A DNA stretch of 64,000 nucleotides, from the NCBI GenBank assembly GCA_902799355.1, contig CADCAG010000018.1, positions 1-64,000 on the forward strand, read 5' to 3'. Positions 36,989 through 46,521 of this stretch are shown piece after piece; within the stretch, counting starts at the first letter, position 1; each line of letters opens with the position of its first letter. The position numbers and the translations under genes are program-made. The notes under the pieces are model-generated. The model searched no databases and was not told where the DNA came from. It saw only the letters and a program-made list of their open reading frames with translations. Origin of the DNA: an uncultured Bacteroidales bacterium (lineage in GTDB: Bacteria; Bacteroidota; Bacteroidia; Bacteroidales; Bacteroidaceae).

Positions 36989-39082
36989 ATGGAGATTAAG
37001 AACTTTACCATTACCAAACGCGACGGTTCAAAAGACTCGTTTTCGCTGGACAAAATCATGAACGCCATCGTGAAGGCGTTCGAGAGTGTGAACGTACCCT
37101 CAGACCTGGGCACCATCTCAAAGATTATCAGTCATCTGGATATCAAGGACGATATCACGGTGGAGGATATCCAGAATCAGGTTGAGGAGGCGCTGATGCG
37201 CGAAGGCTTCTATAAGGTGGCCAAGTCGTTCATGCTCTACCGTCAGCAGCATACCGAGGATCGTGAGACGCTGGCTAAGTTGCAGTTCCTGTCTGACTAT
37301 ATGGAGTCAGCCAATGCTGCCACCAGCTCAAAATTTGACGCAAATGCCAATGTGGAGCACAAGAACATTGCTACACTGATTGGCGAGTTGCCCAAGTCTA
37401 ACTTCATCCGACTGAACCGTCGTCTGCTCACTGAGCGCATCAAGAAGATGTACGACAAGGAACTGGCCGACAAGTACATCGACTTGCTGACACACCACTT
37501 TATATATAAGAACGACGAGACCTCGCTGGCCAACTACTGTGCATCTATCACGATGTACCCTTGGCTCATCGGTGGCACCACAGCCATTGGCGGCAACTCT
37601 ACGGCTCCTACTAACCTGAAGTCGTTTGCCGGCGGTTTCATCAACATGGTGTTCATGGTCAGCTCTATGCTTGCTGGTGCCTGCGCTACCCCTGAGTTCC
37701 TCATGTACATGAACTACTTCATCGGTAACGAGTATGGTAAGGACTACTGGCAGCATCCCGAACAGCAGGCCGACCTCTCCCTGAAGAAGCGTACCATCGA
37801 CAAGGTCATCACCGACTACTTCGAGCAGATCGTCTACTCACTGAACCAGCCCACTGGTGCCCGCAACTATCAGGCAGTGTTCTGGAATGTGGCCTACTAC
37901 GACCGTTACTATTTCGAGAGCATCTTCGGTGAGTTCTACTTCCCCGATGGTTCTAAGCCCGACTGGGACGGTCTCTCTTGGCTGCAGAAGCGCTTCATGA
38001 AGTGGTTCAACCAGGAGCGTACCAAGACCCTGCTGACCTTCCCCGTAGAGACGATGGCACTGCTCGTCGACGAGAATGGCGAGCCAAAGGACAAGGAGTG
38101 GGGCGAGTTCACCGCAGAGATGTATGCCGAGGGGCACTCGTTCTTCACCTATATGAGTGACAATGCCGACTCTCTGTCTTCTTGCTGCCGTCTGCGCAAC
38201 GAGATTACTGACAACGGCTTCTCTTATACGCTGGGTGCTGGTGGTGTATCTACCGGTTCGAAGTCGGTACTCACCATCAACCTCAACCGTTGCGTGCAGT
38301 ATGCCGTCAACCACAAGATGGACTATCTGGAGTACCTGGGACAGGTCATCGATCTCTGCCACAAGGTACAGCTGGCCTACAACGAGAACCTCAAAGACCT
38401 GCAGGAGCATGGCATGCTGCCACTGTTCGATGCCGGCTACATCAATATCGCTCGTCAGTACCTCACCATCGGTATCAACGGTCTCGTAGAGGCTGCCGAG
38501 TTCATGGGTCTGAAGATTACGCCTAACGACGACTATAAGAAGTTCGTACAGAGCATCCTCGGCCTCATCGAGAAGTACAACAAGCAGTACCGCACGAAGG
38601 ACATCATGTTCAACTGCGAGATGATTCCTGCCGAGAACGTCGGTGTGAAGCACGCCAAGTGGGACCGTGAGGACGGCTACTTCGTACCTCGCGACTGCTA
38701 CAACAGCTACTTCTATGTAGTAGAGGACGACTCACTCAGCGTCATCGACAAGTTCAAGCTGCACGGCGCACCCTATATCGAGCACCTCACCGGTGGCTCA
38801 GCGCTGCACATGAACCTCGACGAGCACCTGTCTAAGGAGCAGTACCTGCACCTGCTGAAGGTTGCCGCCAAGGAGGGTTGCAACTACTTCACATTCAACA
38901 TCCCCAACACGGTATGTAACGACTGTGGCCATATCGACAAGCGCTACCTCAAGGAGTGCCCGCACTGCCACTCGAAGAATGTGGACTACATGACCCGTAT
39001 CATCGGCTACCTGAAGCGCGTCTCGAACTTCTCGCAAGCTCGCCAGGAAGAAGCATCAAGGAGATATTACGCCCATGCGTAA
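36989..39082 (+). CDS. nrdD: Anaerobic ribonucleoside-triphosphate reductase
   Basis: 697 residues. An ATP-cone domain starts the protein (FTITKRDGSKDSFSLDKIMNAI). The catalytic part is typical of class III reductase. The C-terminus has CNDCGH and CPHCHSK, a four-Cys zinc site, followed by the glycyl radical site RIIGYLKR with Gly673. The enzyme makes deoxynucleotides without oxygen using a glycyl radical installed by NrdG, which is encoded 77 bases downstream. The leader carries a promoter and attenuator-like hairpin. Identity is firm. Confidence 0.97.
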   Translation: MEIKNFTITKRDGSKDSFSLDKIMNAIVKAFESVNVPSDLGTISKIISHLDIKDDITVEDIQNQVEEALMREGFYKVAKSFMLYRQQHTEDRETLAKLQFLSDYMESANAATSSKFDANANVEHKNIATLIGELPKSNFIRLNRRLLTERIKKMYDKELADKYIDLLTHHFIYKNDETSLANYCASITMYPWLIGGTTAIGGNSTAPTNLKSFAGGFINMVFMVSSMLAGACATPEFLMYMNYFIGNEYGKDYWQHPEQQADLSLKKRTIDKVITDYFEQIVYSLNQPTGARNYQAVFWNVAYYDRYYFESIFGEFYFPDGSKPDWDGLSWLQKRFMKWFNQERTKTLLTFPVETMALLVDENGEPKDKEWGEFTAEMYAEGHSFFTYMSDNADSLSSCCRLRNEITDNGFSYTLGAGGVSTGSKSVLTINLNRCVQYAVNHKMDYLEYLGQVIDLCHKVQLAYNENLKDLQEHGMLPLFDAGYINIARQYLTIGINGLVEAAEFMGLKITPNDDYKKFVQSILGLIEKYNKQYRTKDIMFNCEMIPAENVGVKHAKWDREDGYFVPRDCYNSYFYVVEDDSLSVIDKFKLHGAPYIEHLTGGSALHMNLDEHLSKEQYLHLLKVAAKEGCNYFTFNIPNTVCNDCGHIDKRYLKECPHCHSKNVDYMTRIIGYLKRVSNFSQARQEEASRRYYAHA

Positions 39083-39116
39083 TATCTCTCTTGCACCGCT
39101 TCGCGGTACGAGAGAT
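39061..39116 (+). other. Overlapping alternative hairpins between nrdD and nrdG
   Basis: Hairpin A: GAGATATTACGC (39061-39072), loop CCAT, exact complement at 39077-39088. It covers the nrdD stop codon. Hairpin B: ATCTCTC (39084-39090) pairs with GAGAGAT (39110-39116), with an inner stem ACCGC-TTC-GCGGT. Both need 39084-39088, so only one can form at a time. Confidence 0.7.
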
Positions 39117-39159
39117 TTCAGGAAACCAGGAAACACAAGAATGAGAACAAACATCATCA

Positions 39160-39642
39160 ATGCTTAAATACGTAAACACAGGGGTTGTTTTTCAAGAGAT
39201 ACCAGATGAGGTAACCTTAGCCATCAATATCTCCAACTGTCCATGCCATTGCCCAGGATGTCATAGCCATTATCTTTGGGAAGATATTGGCATGCCATTG
39301 GACACGAATGCCATCGATGCGTTTGTTGAGCGCTATGGCGACGATATCACATGCCTGTCATTCATGGGCGGTGATGCTGACCCTGTTGGTGTCAACCAGC
39401 TGGCACAATACATCCACGAGACCTATCCACAGTTCAAGGTAGCGTGGTATAGCGGACGTCTCCGCGTGTCGTCAGCAGTCAACAAGGCCGACTTCGACTA
39501 TCTGAAGATAGGACCATACATCAAGCACCTCGGTGCCTTGAAGTCGCCGACTACCAACCAGCGTCTCTACCGCCAGCGTGAAGACGGTTCCTTTGAAGAT
39601 ATCACCTATCGCTTCTGGCGTCAGCGCGACATCGCGATATAA
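39160..39642 (+). CDS. nrdG: Anaerobic ribonucleotide reductase activating protein (radical SAM)
   Basis: 160 residues, normal for NrdG. Cys27-x3-Cys31-x2-Cys34 binds the 4Fe-4S cluster (CPCHCPGCHSHYLW), and SFMGGDADP is the SAM-binding glycine block. It uses S-adenosylmethionine to form the glycyl radical on NrdD. It follows nrdD and ends before a strong terminator at 39666-39694. Confidence 0.96.
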   Translation: MLKYVNTGVVFQEIPDEVTLAINISNCPCHCPGCHSHYLWEDIGMPLDTNAIDAFVERYGDDITCLSFMGGDADPVGVNQLAQYIHETYPQFKVAWYSGRLRVSSAVNKADFDYLKIGPYIKHLGALKSPTTNQRLYRQREDGSFEDITYRFWRQRDIAI

Positions 39643-39665
39643 TATAGATTCCCATATATAATAAG

Positions 39666-39700
39666 GAACGCGAGCGGAAGTACCGCTCGCGTTCTTCTTT
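39666..39700. terminator. Bidirectional terminator after nrdG
   Basis: GAACGCGAGCGG, loop AAGTA, CCGCTCGCGTTC, then TTCTTT on the plus strand. The 12-pair stem also lies just beyond the minus-strand peptide gene stop, so it may serve both. Confidence 0.85.
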
Positions 39701-39701
39701 T

Positions 39702-39854
39702 CTACCAGATGTCCTCTATATCCTGGACATCATCTCCGTCATCTTGTAAGACGTCGAGGATTTCATCATCCAGACTCTGTGGACTGGCGCAGAGCATCTG
39801 TGTCTGCTGTATCTTCACGACCTGCAGTATCGGGGAAATATATTCTTTCTTCAT
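39702..39854 (-). CDS. 50-residue peptide downstream of the giant surface protein
   Basis: Short frame starting MKKEYISPILQVVKIQQTQM, followed by a Ser-Pro and a long acidic tail ending in Trp. The start lies nine bases after the stop of the 2123-residue surface protein gene, so the two are probably one operon. It resembles the 43-residue peptide at 33589-33720 in its start, its VVK[LI] core and acidic end. No signal peptide is seen. Function unknown. Confidence 0.65.
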   Translation of the reverse strand: MKKEYISPILQVVKIQQTQMLCASPQSLDDEILDVLQDDGDDVQDIEDIW

Positions 39855-39863
39855 TGTGTTTAC

Positions 39864-42800
39864 TTATTTAATTACTACTTTACGACCATTATGAATATAC
39901 AGGCCCTTGGCTGTCGGGCGTTCTATGCAGCGACCCTCAATGGTGTACCAACGGTCAGCACCTTCATTGACAGCACGGAGCTGTTCGCTCATGAATGTTG
40001 CATCATCGCCAAAGACGATATCGAGGCTATGTGCACCAGTGCCATCCAAAAGGAGGAAAGCCTTGTTTGCGGCCATCTTGGTACCAGAATACTTATGGAA
40101 ACCGAACTTCGCATTCTCAAAGCCCATCACATAGAACGTACCCGTACCGATGTCTGCACAATTGGTATCCGTGTCGACGCCTTGCAGGGAATTAGGAACA
40201 ATGTTTTCTGCATTGTCATTGCTTTCCGTCATAGTAATATCACCGACGGCACCCACAACGATTACTGCCGTGTTGGCAGGAATGACCTTGCCCAGCTTAT
40301 TAAGCGTAATGGTGTTGCCTGCTACTGAAGCGGTGTATGCACAGGCGTTAATGTCGTTATCAATCTTGTAGCCTTGTGTGCCACAGTAGAAGGTTGTCCA
40401 GTAGTTATTATCTGGGGCAATCTTAGCAATGAGCGTTCTGACTGTTACCCATTGAGCCTCTACAACAATATCCGTGTCGAATGTCAGCGACTCGCCAGGA
40501 GCGTAGCTGTTACCAGCATACTCCCATGCCACAAAGCGCTTGCCATCAGGAACAGCGAAGAAACAATCAGGCAGCACGTAACTGGTCACATCAGACTCAT
40601 ACACTGACTGAGTATGAGTAGTGCCGTTACCATCGTTAGCCTGATAGGTGATGGTGTACTTCGTCTCCTCATTCCATCCTGGATAGAGAACGGTATTCTC
40701 AGTGATCCTGTCGTCGTGACGGTGAGAATCAAAAGTATACACCTGTCCGTCGCCACGCTTCCAGGTGTTGGCAAAGGTGAAATGAGAATCACCAACAGGA
40801 ATCACATCAGGACGGATAGCAGCATCTCCGTTGGCTATCAGCTGAGCAGGAGCCAACTGGCCGTTCTTACCCATGAAGAATACGCGCCAGCCGATTTGGG
40901 CGGCATTGTTATAGACATAATCACCCTCGCTGCTACCACATTCGCCAATAGCCTTGGTGATGCCTCCGCTAATGACTGTCACCTCATCATTATAGAGGTT
41001 ATTAGAACCACTCAGATAAGTATCGCCCATGATGGCTCCAGCCTTAGCACCTGTCACCGTTCCACCGATAACACGGCAGTTCGACAGCATGCCATTCCAG
41101 CCGCCACCTACCAGCATGCCTGCATAGGTGTAGTCGACATCACTGGTATTGGTTACCGTACAGTTCTCCAAGGTCAGGTTCGTCAGATGCAGGCCAGCAG
41201 CCATGTAGCCGATGAATCCTACATTATTGGCACGAGCCTCAATGGTCATACCACTGATGGTATGTCCACCACCATCGAACAATCCCTTGAAAGGTTCTTC
41301 TGTACCGACAGCGATACCCTCAAAGTCGCCGACCTCTGTCAGGTCATTGTTCAGCAGGAAGGTCATATCACTACAGCCGTTCAGGTCTTTCACTACCTGA
41401 GCCACTGTCAGCAGGTCGGTCTTGCTCTTCACCAGATAACGGTTCTGGTTGTCCTGTTCTAGACTGCTCAGCCCGTTATAGCTATAGTTTGGCATGACAC
41501 ACACGTTCTGACTGATGTTTGTCAACGTATAGGAATTGCCACCATTGGCTGTTAGGTTCACATCGCCATTATCACCTTCATATTTGAAGCCTCTCAGCGT
41601 ATAGCCGTCTTTGTCGGCAGCAGAAAGTGTCAGGATGATGTCACTGCCAGCCTTGAAGTATCCGCCAACCTCATTGCCCTCGCTGGTTGCAGAGCTGATG
41701 ATCACGCGATCATCATTAGGTTCAACAGCATAGAGAGCCGTACAACCTGTCGTTTCTCCGTTTCCAGCGCCTACTGCATTCATAGGCTTAGTATTCCAGT
41801 TACCACCCATACCAAGGAACATACAATCCTTGACAGTGCCATCGTTTCTACCAGCAATACCGCCAAACGTCATGGATGTGCCTTCATCCCTCACCTGCAT
41901 CAAGCTTACGCAGTTCTGAATGGTGCCACCGCTCGAAACGGAGGAAGAAATACCTCCGACATAGTTTTGATAGCCGCCACCCTGCACAGTGCCGCGCAGT
42001 GTCAGATTCTTAACGGTACCCACAAGATAAGGGATGAAGCCCGCATTAGAACTGCTCAAAACTTTTAGACCACTAATGGTGTGACCTTGTCCGTCGAAAG
42101 TAGCCCTAAAGAAGCACGCATCGCTCGAATAGCCTGTACGCAGCCTTGGGAAACCGTCAAAGTCTGAGCCTGTGACATCGATATCGTTCATCAGCAGGAT
42201 AGTCTCACCCTCCATTTCGTTGCCAGCAGCCATCCAAGTGCTTAGCAACTTCAAATCGCCTGCATTTCTAACCTCATATTGGTCGTTTGCATTCTTCAGT
42301 CCTGCCAACAGGTCGGTAGCCAGTGCAAAGCCTGCACCGATATGTACATCGTCTTTGTCTGGCATTATAAAGGTTCCAGTATTGTCGTCTGTCATGGTCA
42401 CGACAAGGGAATGCATGACATTATCCTCTTCGTAGTAAGCCCTGAGGAATGATGTCACACTGCCATCGTCGGGGGTTGCCGTGATGGTCACTTCTTCGCC
42501 AACGATAGCCTGAGACACGCCTGCGGCAACAACACCTTCACCAGGACCCGTGTAGGGCGAACCATAAATATTGTGCAACTTCAGGAAGCGGGTTGTCAGC
42601 GTGATGCTCTGTGTGGTCTCAAAGTCGAGCGTGGTATCGAAGTCATACTCTTCGCCATTGATGTTCCAACCCACGAAACGGTAGCCGTTCTTGACGGGAC
42701 GGTTGGCATCTGTTACTACAGGGATGGTCACCTTTCCGCCATTATTAATAATCTGTTCGGCAAACTCAGCAGCAACCAGTGCATCACCATTCTCATCGAC

Positions 42801-45800
42801 AAACTTCACGGTATGCGGTGCATAGATCGTTGCCGTAGTGGTAGTCTGCTGATTTTCAGCAGCCAGCACATAGTTGGCAGAGTGGGTGCCAAGCAGTGTG
42901 AGGTTGCTGATGTTGACGGTCTTATTCTCGCCAACGCTACTATTATCGAAAGCAGCATCGGCACTGACTGTCACAATGTCGTTCTCCGTTTTGCCGGCAA
43001 TCACAACCTGATCATAGTCCAACTGGACATCATCATTATCGTCAAATACCTTATTCTTAGCTGTGATGCCACTTACAACGACTGGTTTCTTGGCAACGTC
43101 GAAATCTTCACTTGTCGTTTCCAACTTATAGTTACCACGAGGATTATCAACAATGGTAACGGTAGCAGTACCTGCCTTTGTAGTATTCTTGGTGCTGACA
43201 GTGTACTCACTGGCAGGAACGATGGTCTCGCCGTCCTTCACCGTGACCTCTGGGATAATCTGCTCACCCGTATAGGTATATTCACCTGTCACTGTCACCG
43301 TAGGAGTAACAATCTTGCTCCATAATGCATTAAGCGTGATGTTAGCAGTTACGATAGCGTCGAAATTATAAGGCTCTGTTGCCTCGTCGAGATACCAGCC
43401 AGCAAACTCATAGCCATCAGCTGTAGGGGCTGTAGGCTCAGTGGCTGTAGTTCCATGGTCTACAATTTGCTGAACGATTTGGTCACCATGACCGTTCATA
43501 TTGAACGTTACTGAATTGGTGGCAATTGCCCATAGGGCCTTCAGCGTAATATTGTTGGTCACTGTCAGTTCATCATCCTTATTATATTGTGTTTCTCCAA
43601 TCTGCCAACGATAGAAAGCCATACCTTCTGCAGGAGTATAGTCACAAGCAGGCAGTTTATAGACGGAGCCTGCAGGAACAGGAATACTGTTCATGGTGCC
43701 AGAAGCGCCATTAGCATCGAAGGTAACTAAATTCATTGGAACAATAGTCTTTCCACCGATGTTGTCAGTTGTGGCTCTTGTCTCAGTATCCTTAATCATA
43801 AAGTCACTCTGCAGTGTGACATTGCCGCCATAACTGTTGGCAAAGATGACATCGGTTGTTTGGGTCCAGCTAAGGTTCACGCTACCACCATTCTTCTTCT
43901 GGCCAGGACCGATGCCACGGCCACCACTCCTACCAATGGCCGTGATAACACCGCCGCTGATATTGATGTTTCCTGCGTCACCATTCTGACCACCGCCGAT
44001 ACCTGCTGCGCCCCAATAGGGGTCGTCGCCGCTCTCAGCGTGTATGGTTCCACCTGTGATGTTGATGGTGCCAAGACATCCATTTTCGCCACCGCCTATA
44101 CCTGCTCCAGCGTCGTAAGCGCTATTTCTCGCTCCACCTTTGGCATAGACAATACCACCACCGATATTCACTGTACCTCGCCATCCTCGGTTATATTCAC
44201 CTCCAATACCAGCACTGGCTTTGCCACCATAAGCGGTCACGTCACCACCATAGATACCAATGGTACCACAGGGTATGTTGGTTTTTGCATTATTATACAC
44301 ATAAACGATGCAACCGCCAATACCTGTATAGAAGTCTCCATTGCCAGTATTGTTCTGGCCATTAGCAATTAGCTTTCCGCTATTGCCCTGCTGTCCGTAG
44401 ATGTTCAGCGTATTGTCATTTCCGACGGTTATACCCTTGTCTGCAATCAGTTTACAGCCATTACAGAGAATGAGGTTGACCGTACCTGCTACAGAAAGCC
44501 GGTTGGCTACGGTGATTTCTTCGTCAACATACCATGTACCTTCTGTCAGCAACTCTACACTACTGGAATAGCGTTGGGCATCGACAGTCTGCTCAATGCC
44601 ATTAGCATTGATGTACTTGACTGGAGCAACAGTGACGGAAGGGTCTGTCATGATGACGCTCAAATCACTTTTATGAGCAGTAACGGCAGGGAAAGTAATG
44701 CCTTTCTGATACTTGTTACTGCCGTTATCCGTAATAGAAAGCATCTGTTCCCCAGCCAATTGGCTAGAAGCAGAGATGATATAACCACTGAAGGATGCTG
44801 TACCAACCTTCTCACTGGTTCCGCTGATTTCCGGTGTAAATGAGAATGAAGTGGGAGCACTGAGGCCCAGTGTCATATTGGCTGAGTTGTTGCCAGTGTT
44901 GACACGTTTGTCATAAATCTTTCCGCTAAAGGCATAACAATACTCACCTACGGTAAGATTATTGGTTTCATTGGAAAGGGAGATATTCTCATCACTTGAC
45001 CATGTCTTGGTGCCATAATCTACAATAACGGAACCACTTAGCGACAAGTGAGACGGTTTGTAGAGAACCTTAGCAGAAACAGTACCAATGCCAGGCTGGC
45101 TGACAGCTATATTACCGACAATTTTCTTGCCACCAGGCAGAAAAATGTTCGCATTTTCAACAGAAGCCGTCAACGATGCATCATACACTGTGATATTAAA
45201 CGCACGACGTTCGTAATTCGTCGTACTTGGATTGATAGTACCAGAACAGCTGACCGTTGCTTCATCGTCTATCGTCACACTACCACCGATAGTTTGAGAA
45301 ATAGAAGTAGTTCCACCATAACCAATATCACCATTGGCAGTAATGCTACCACCTTTTATTATAATATCAGGACATGTAAGCGATCCTGATGTAGTGTTGT
45401 TATAGCCGCATCCAATGGCATTACCGTACGATGAAGCGTTGGCTGTTACGCGACCGCCCATTATCGTGACAGACTTGACTGTACCATGGGAACCTCCACC
45501 AATAGCAGAACAGCCCAAACCTCCCTTTGCAGTTACCGTACCGCCATTGATTGTGATGTTACCAGTAATATTATTAACGAAGTTTTGAGCACCATATTGG
45601 GGATTTGGCGCGGTAACACCACTACCCTCGCTACTACCGATACCAGCAGCGCCACCACATGCTGTATAGTATAAGTACCATGTTCCACCTTGTGCATTGA
45701 TGGTGCCACCATTAATGATAATATCGCCACAACCTTGGGGATACAATTCACTTTCATTTGAATGGCTGTTGGCGTGGTCACCGATAGAACCAATACCTGC

Positions 45801-46235
45801 ACCACCGCCACAGCTATTACCACCAAAGGCATTCAGCGTGCCAGTACTGGTAGCGGTTATTTCCAACGTACAGCCATAAGGAACCGAAATACCTGCACCG
45901 CCATAGCCAGCCTTCAGTGTATTTGTTCCTTTAACGGTCAGGTGCAGCGTGGCACCGTTAATCAGCGAAATACCTGAACGGGGCGATAAGAGCTCAGAAT
46001 AGTCTGTATTAAAGCCGTCGATGGTCAGGTTCAATTCGATACCATCTACGACAATGGCACCAGGACTGAAAAAGGTTCCAATACTACCTGCACTGGAATT
46101 TGCCGGCACGGTACCCGTAACACTCTTGTTGTTGTACTTAGCCTTGTTACCACTGTTAATCACTACTGCAGAATTCTGCGTAATGTCCGCTGCCCACACA
46201 CATAAAGAGGTGAGCATCACCACTGCAAGCGACAA
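39864..46235 (-). CDS. Giant InlB/GLUG-repeat surface protein with sorting-type tail
   Basis: 2123 residues if started at the TTG at 46235, giving a short signal-like helix ending near VWA. Upstream in the same frame LLRR codons continue to a TGA at 46257-46259, so the start is doubtful. Domains in order: Gly-rich beta-helix-like repeats with GAGIG and ITGGT (about 60-800), two InlB (Listeria-Bacteroides) repeats (about 830-975), MBG/YDG-like domains (about 975-1140), another InlB repeat (about 1145-1220), GLUG-type regions (about 1390-1500 and 1650-1750), a further InlB repeat (about 1858-1930), and a C-terminal tail ending KGLYIHNGRKVVIK like Prevotella sorting tails. Probably a surface adhesin. 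It diverges from a membrane AraC regulator. Confidence 0.85.
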   Translation of the reverse strand: MSLAVVMLTSLCVWAADITQNSAVVINSGNKAKYNNKSVTGTVPANSSAGSIGTFFSPGAIVVDGIELNLTIDGFNTDYSELLSPRSGISLINGATLHLTVKGTNTLKAGYGGAGISVPYGCTLEITATSTGTLNAFGGNSCGGGAGIGSIGDHANSHSNESELYPQGCGDIIINGGTINAQGGTWYLYYTACGGAAGIGSSEGSGVTAPNPQYGAQNFVNNITGNITINGGTVTAKGGLGCSAIGGGSHGTVKSVTIMGGRVTANASSYGNAIGCGYNNTTSGSLTCPDIIIKGGSITANGDIGYGGTTSISQTIGGSVTIDDEATVSCSGTINPSTTNYERRAFNITVYDASLTASVENANIFLPGGKKIVGNIAVSQPGIGTVSAKVLYKPSHLSLSGSVIVDYGTKTWSSDENISLSNETNNLTVGEYCYAFSGKIYDKRVNTGNNSANMTLGLSAPTSFSFTPEISGTSEKVGTASFSGYIISASSQLAGEQMLSITDNGSNKYQKGITFPAVTAHKSDLSVIMTDPSVTVAPVKYINANGIEQTVDAQRYSSSVELLTEGTWYVDEEITVANRLSVAGTVNLILCNGCKLIADKGITVGNDNTLNIYGQQGNSGKLIANGQNNTGNGDFYTGIGGCIVYVYNNAKTNIPCGTIGIYGGDVTAYGGKASAGIGGEYNRGWRGTVNIGGGIVYAKGGARNSAYDAGAGIGGGENGCLGTINITGGTIHAESGDDPYWGAAGIGGGQNGDAGNINISGGVITAIGRSGGRGIGPGQKKNGGSVNLSWTQTTDVIFANSYGGNVTLQSDFMIKDTETRATTDNIGGKTIVPMNLVTFDANGASGTMNSIPVPAGSVYKLPACDYTPAEGMAFYRWQIGETQYNKDDELTVTNNITLKALWAIATNSVTFNMNGHGDQIVQQIVDHGTTATEPTAPTADGYEFAGWYLDEATEPYNFDAIVTANITLNALWSKIVTPTVTVTGEYTYTGEQIIPEVTVKDGETIVPASEYTVSTKNTTKAGTATVTIVDNPRGNYKLETTSEDFDVAKKPVVVSGITAKNKVFDDNDDVQLDYDQVVIAGKTENDIVTVSADAAFDNSSVGENKTVNISNLTLLGTHSANYVLAAENQQTTTTATIYAPHTVKFVDENGDALVAAEFAEQIINNGGKVTIPVVTDANRPVKNGYRFVGWNINGEEYDFDTTLDFETTQSITLTTRFLKLHNIYGSPYTGPGEGVVAAGVSQAIVGEEVTITATPDDGSVTSFLRAYYEEDNVMHSLVVTMTDDNTGTFIMPDKDDVHIGAGFALATDLLAGLKNANDQYEVRNAGDLKLLSTWMAAGNEMEGETILLMNDIDVTGSDFDGFPRLRTGYSSDACFFRATFDGQGHTISGLKVLSSSNAGFIPYLVGTVKNLTLRGTVQGGGYQNYVGGISSSVSSGGTIQNCVSLMQVRDEGTSMTFGGIAGRNDGTVKDCMFLGMGGNWNTKPMNAVGAGNGETTGCTALYAVEPNDDRVIISSATSEGNEVGGYFKAGSDIILTLSAADKDGYTLRGFKYEGDNGDVNLTANGGNSYTLTNISQNVCVMPNYSYNGLSSLEQDNQNRYLVKSKTDLLTVAQVVKDLNGCSDMTFLLNNDLTEVGDFEGIAVGTEEPFKGLFDGGGHTISGMTIEARANNVGFIGYMAAGLHLTNLTLENCTVTNTSDVDYTYAGMLVGGGWNGMLSNCRVIGGTVTGAKAGAIMGDTYLSGSNNLYNDEVTVISGGITKAIGECGSSEGDYVYNNAAQIGWRVFFMGKNGQLAPAQLIANGDAAIRPDVIPVGDSHFTFANTWKRGDGQVYTFDSHRHDDRITENTVLYPGWNEETKYTITYQANDGNGTTHTQSVYESDVTSYVLPDCFFAVPDGKRFVAWEYAGNSYAPGESLTFDTDIVVEAQWVTVRTLIAKIAPDNNYWTTFYCGTQGYKIDNDINACAYTASVAGNTITLNKLGKVIPANTAVIVVGAVGDITMTESNDNAENIVPNSLQGVDTDTNCADIGTGTFYVMGFENAKFGFHKYSGTKMAANKAFLLLDGTGAHSLDIVFGDDATFMSEQLRAVNEGADRWYTIEGRCIERPTAKGLYIHNGRKVVIK

Positions 46236-46312
46236 CGTCCTTCGCAGTAGTGAATGTCATGATGCACATTATATATAATATGGTTAAGGCTTATGGTTGC
46301 CCTTTCCTCGCT

Positions 46313-46321
46313 GCAAAGGTA
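46313..46321 (-). promoter_or_regulatory. Promoter -7 element for the giant surface protein
   Basis: TACCTTTGC on the minus strand, about 55-80 bases before the candidate starts. The repeat arrays begin 20 bases upstream of it. Confidence 0.6.
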
Positions 46322-46341
46322 GTAATTTCTACGCAAAGAGA

Positions 46342-46483
46342 GATATTAATCTGTAACAAAAAGATATTAATCTGTAACAAAAAAGATGTGTGATCTGTTG
46401 CGAAAGGTGTGTAATTTTTAGCGAAAGGTGTGTAATTTTTAACGAAAGGTGTGTAAATTTTAGTAATTTACACACCTTTTCGC
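46342..46483. repeat. Operator-like repeat arrays between the giant protein and AraC genes
   Basis: First array: GATATTAATCTGTAAC at 46342 and 46363, and a diverged copy at 46385. Second array: units with the core GAAAGGTGTGTAATTTT start at 46400, 46421 and 46442, exactly 21 bases apart, and an inverted copy lies at 46463-46483. The third direct copy and the inverted copy form a hairpin. Units of 21-22 bases equal two DNA turns, as expected for sites on one face of the helix. Confidence 0.75.
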
Positions 46484-46521
46484 CTTTTTCTGCCATAAAA
46501 GTAGTAATTTCGCACTCTGAA

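Noticed and set aside
43860-46100. Gly/Ala-rich repeats of the giant protein as a collagen or PE-PGRS-like domain
   Set aside because: The pattern is GAGIG with ITGGT beta-strand segments, fitting a beta helix rather than Gly-X-Y or PGRS.
46390-46521. N-terminal extension of the AraC regulator
   Set aside because: The extra residues are a translation of the 21-base repeat array (CVIF repeated), so the ATG at 46522 is preferred.
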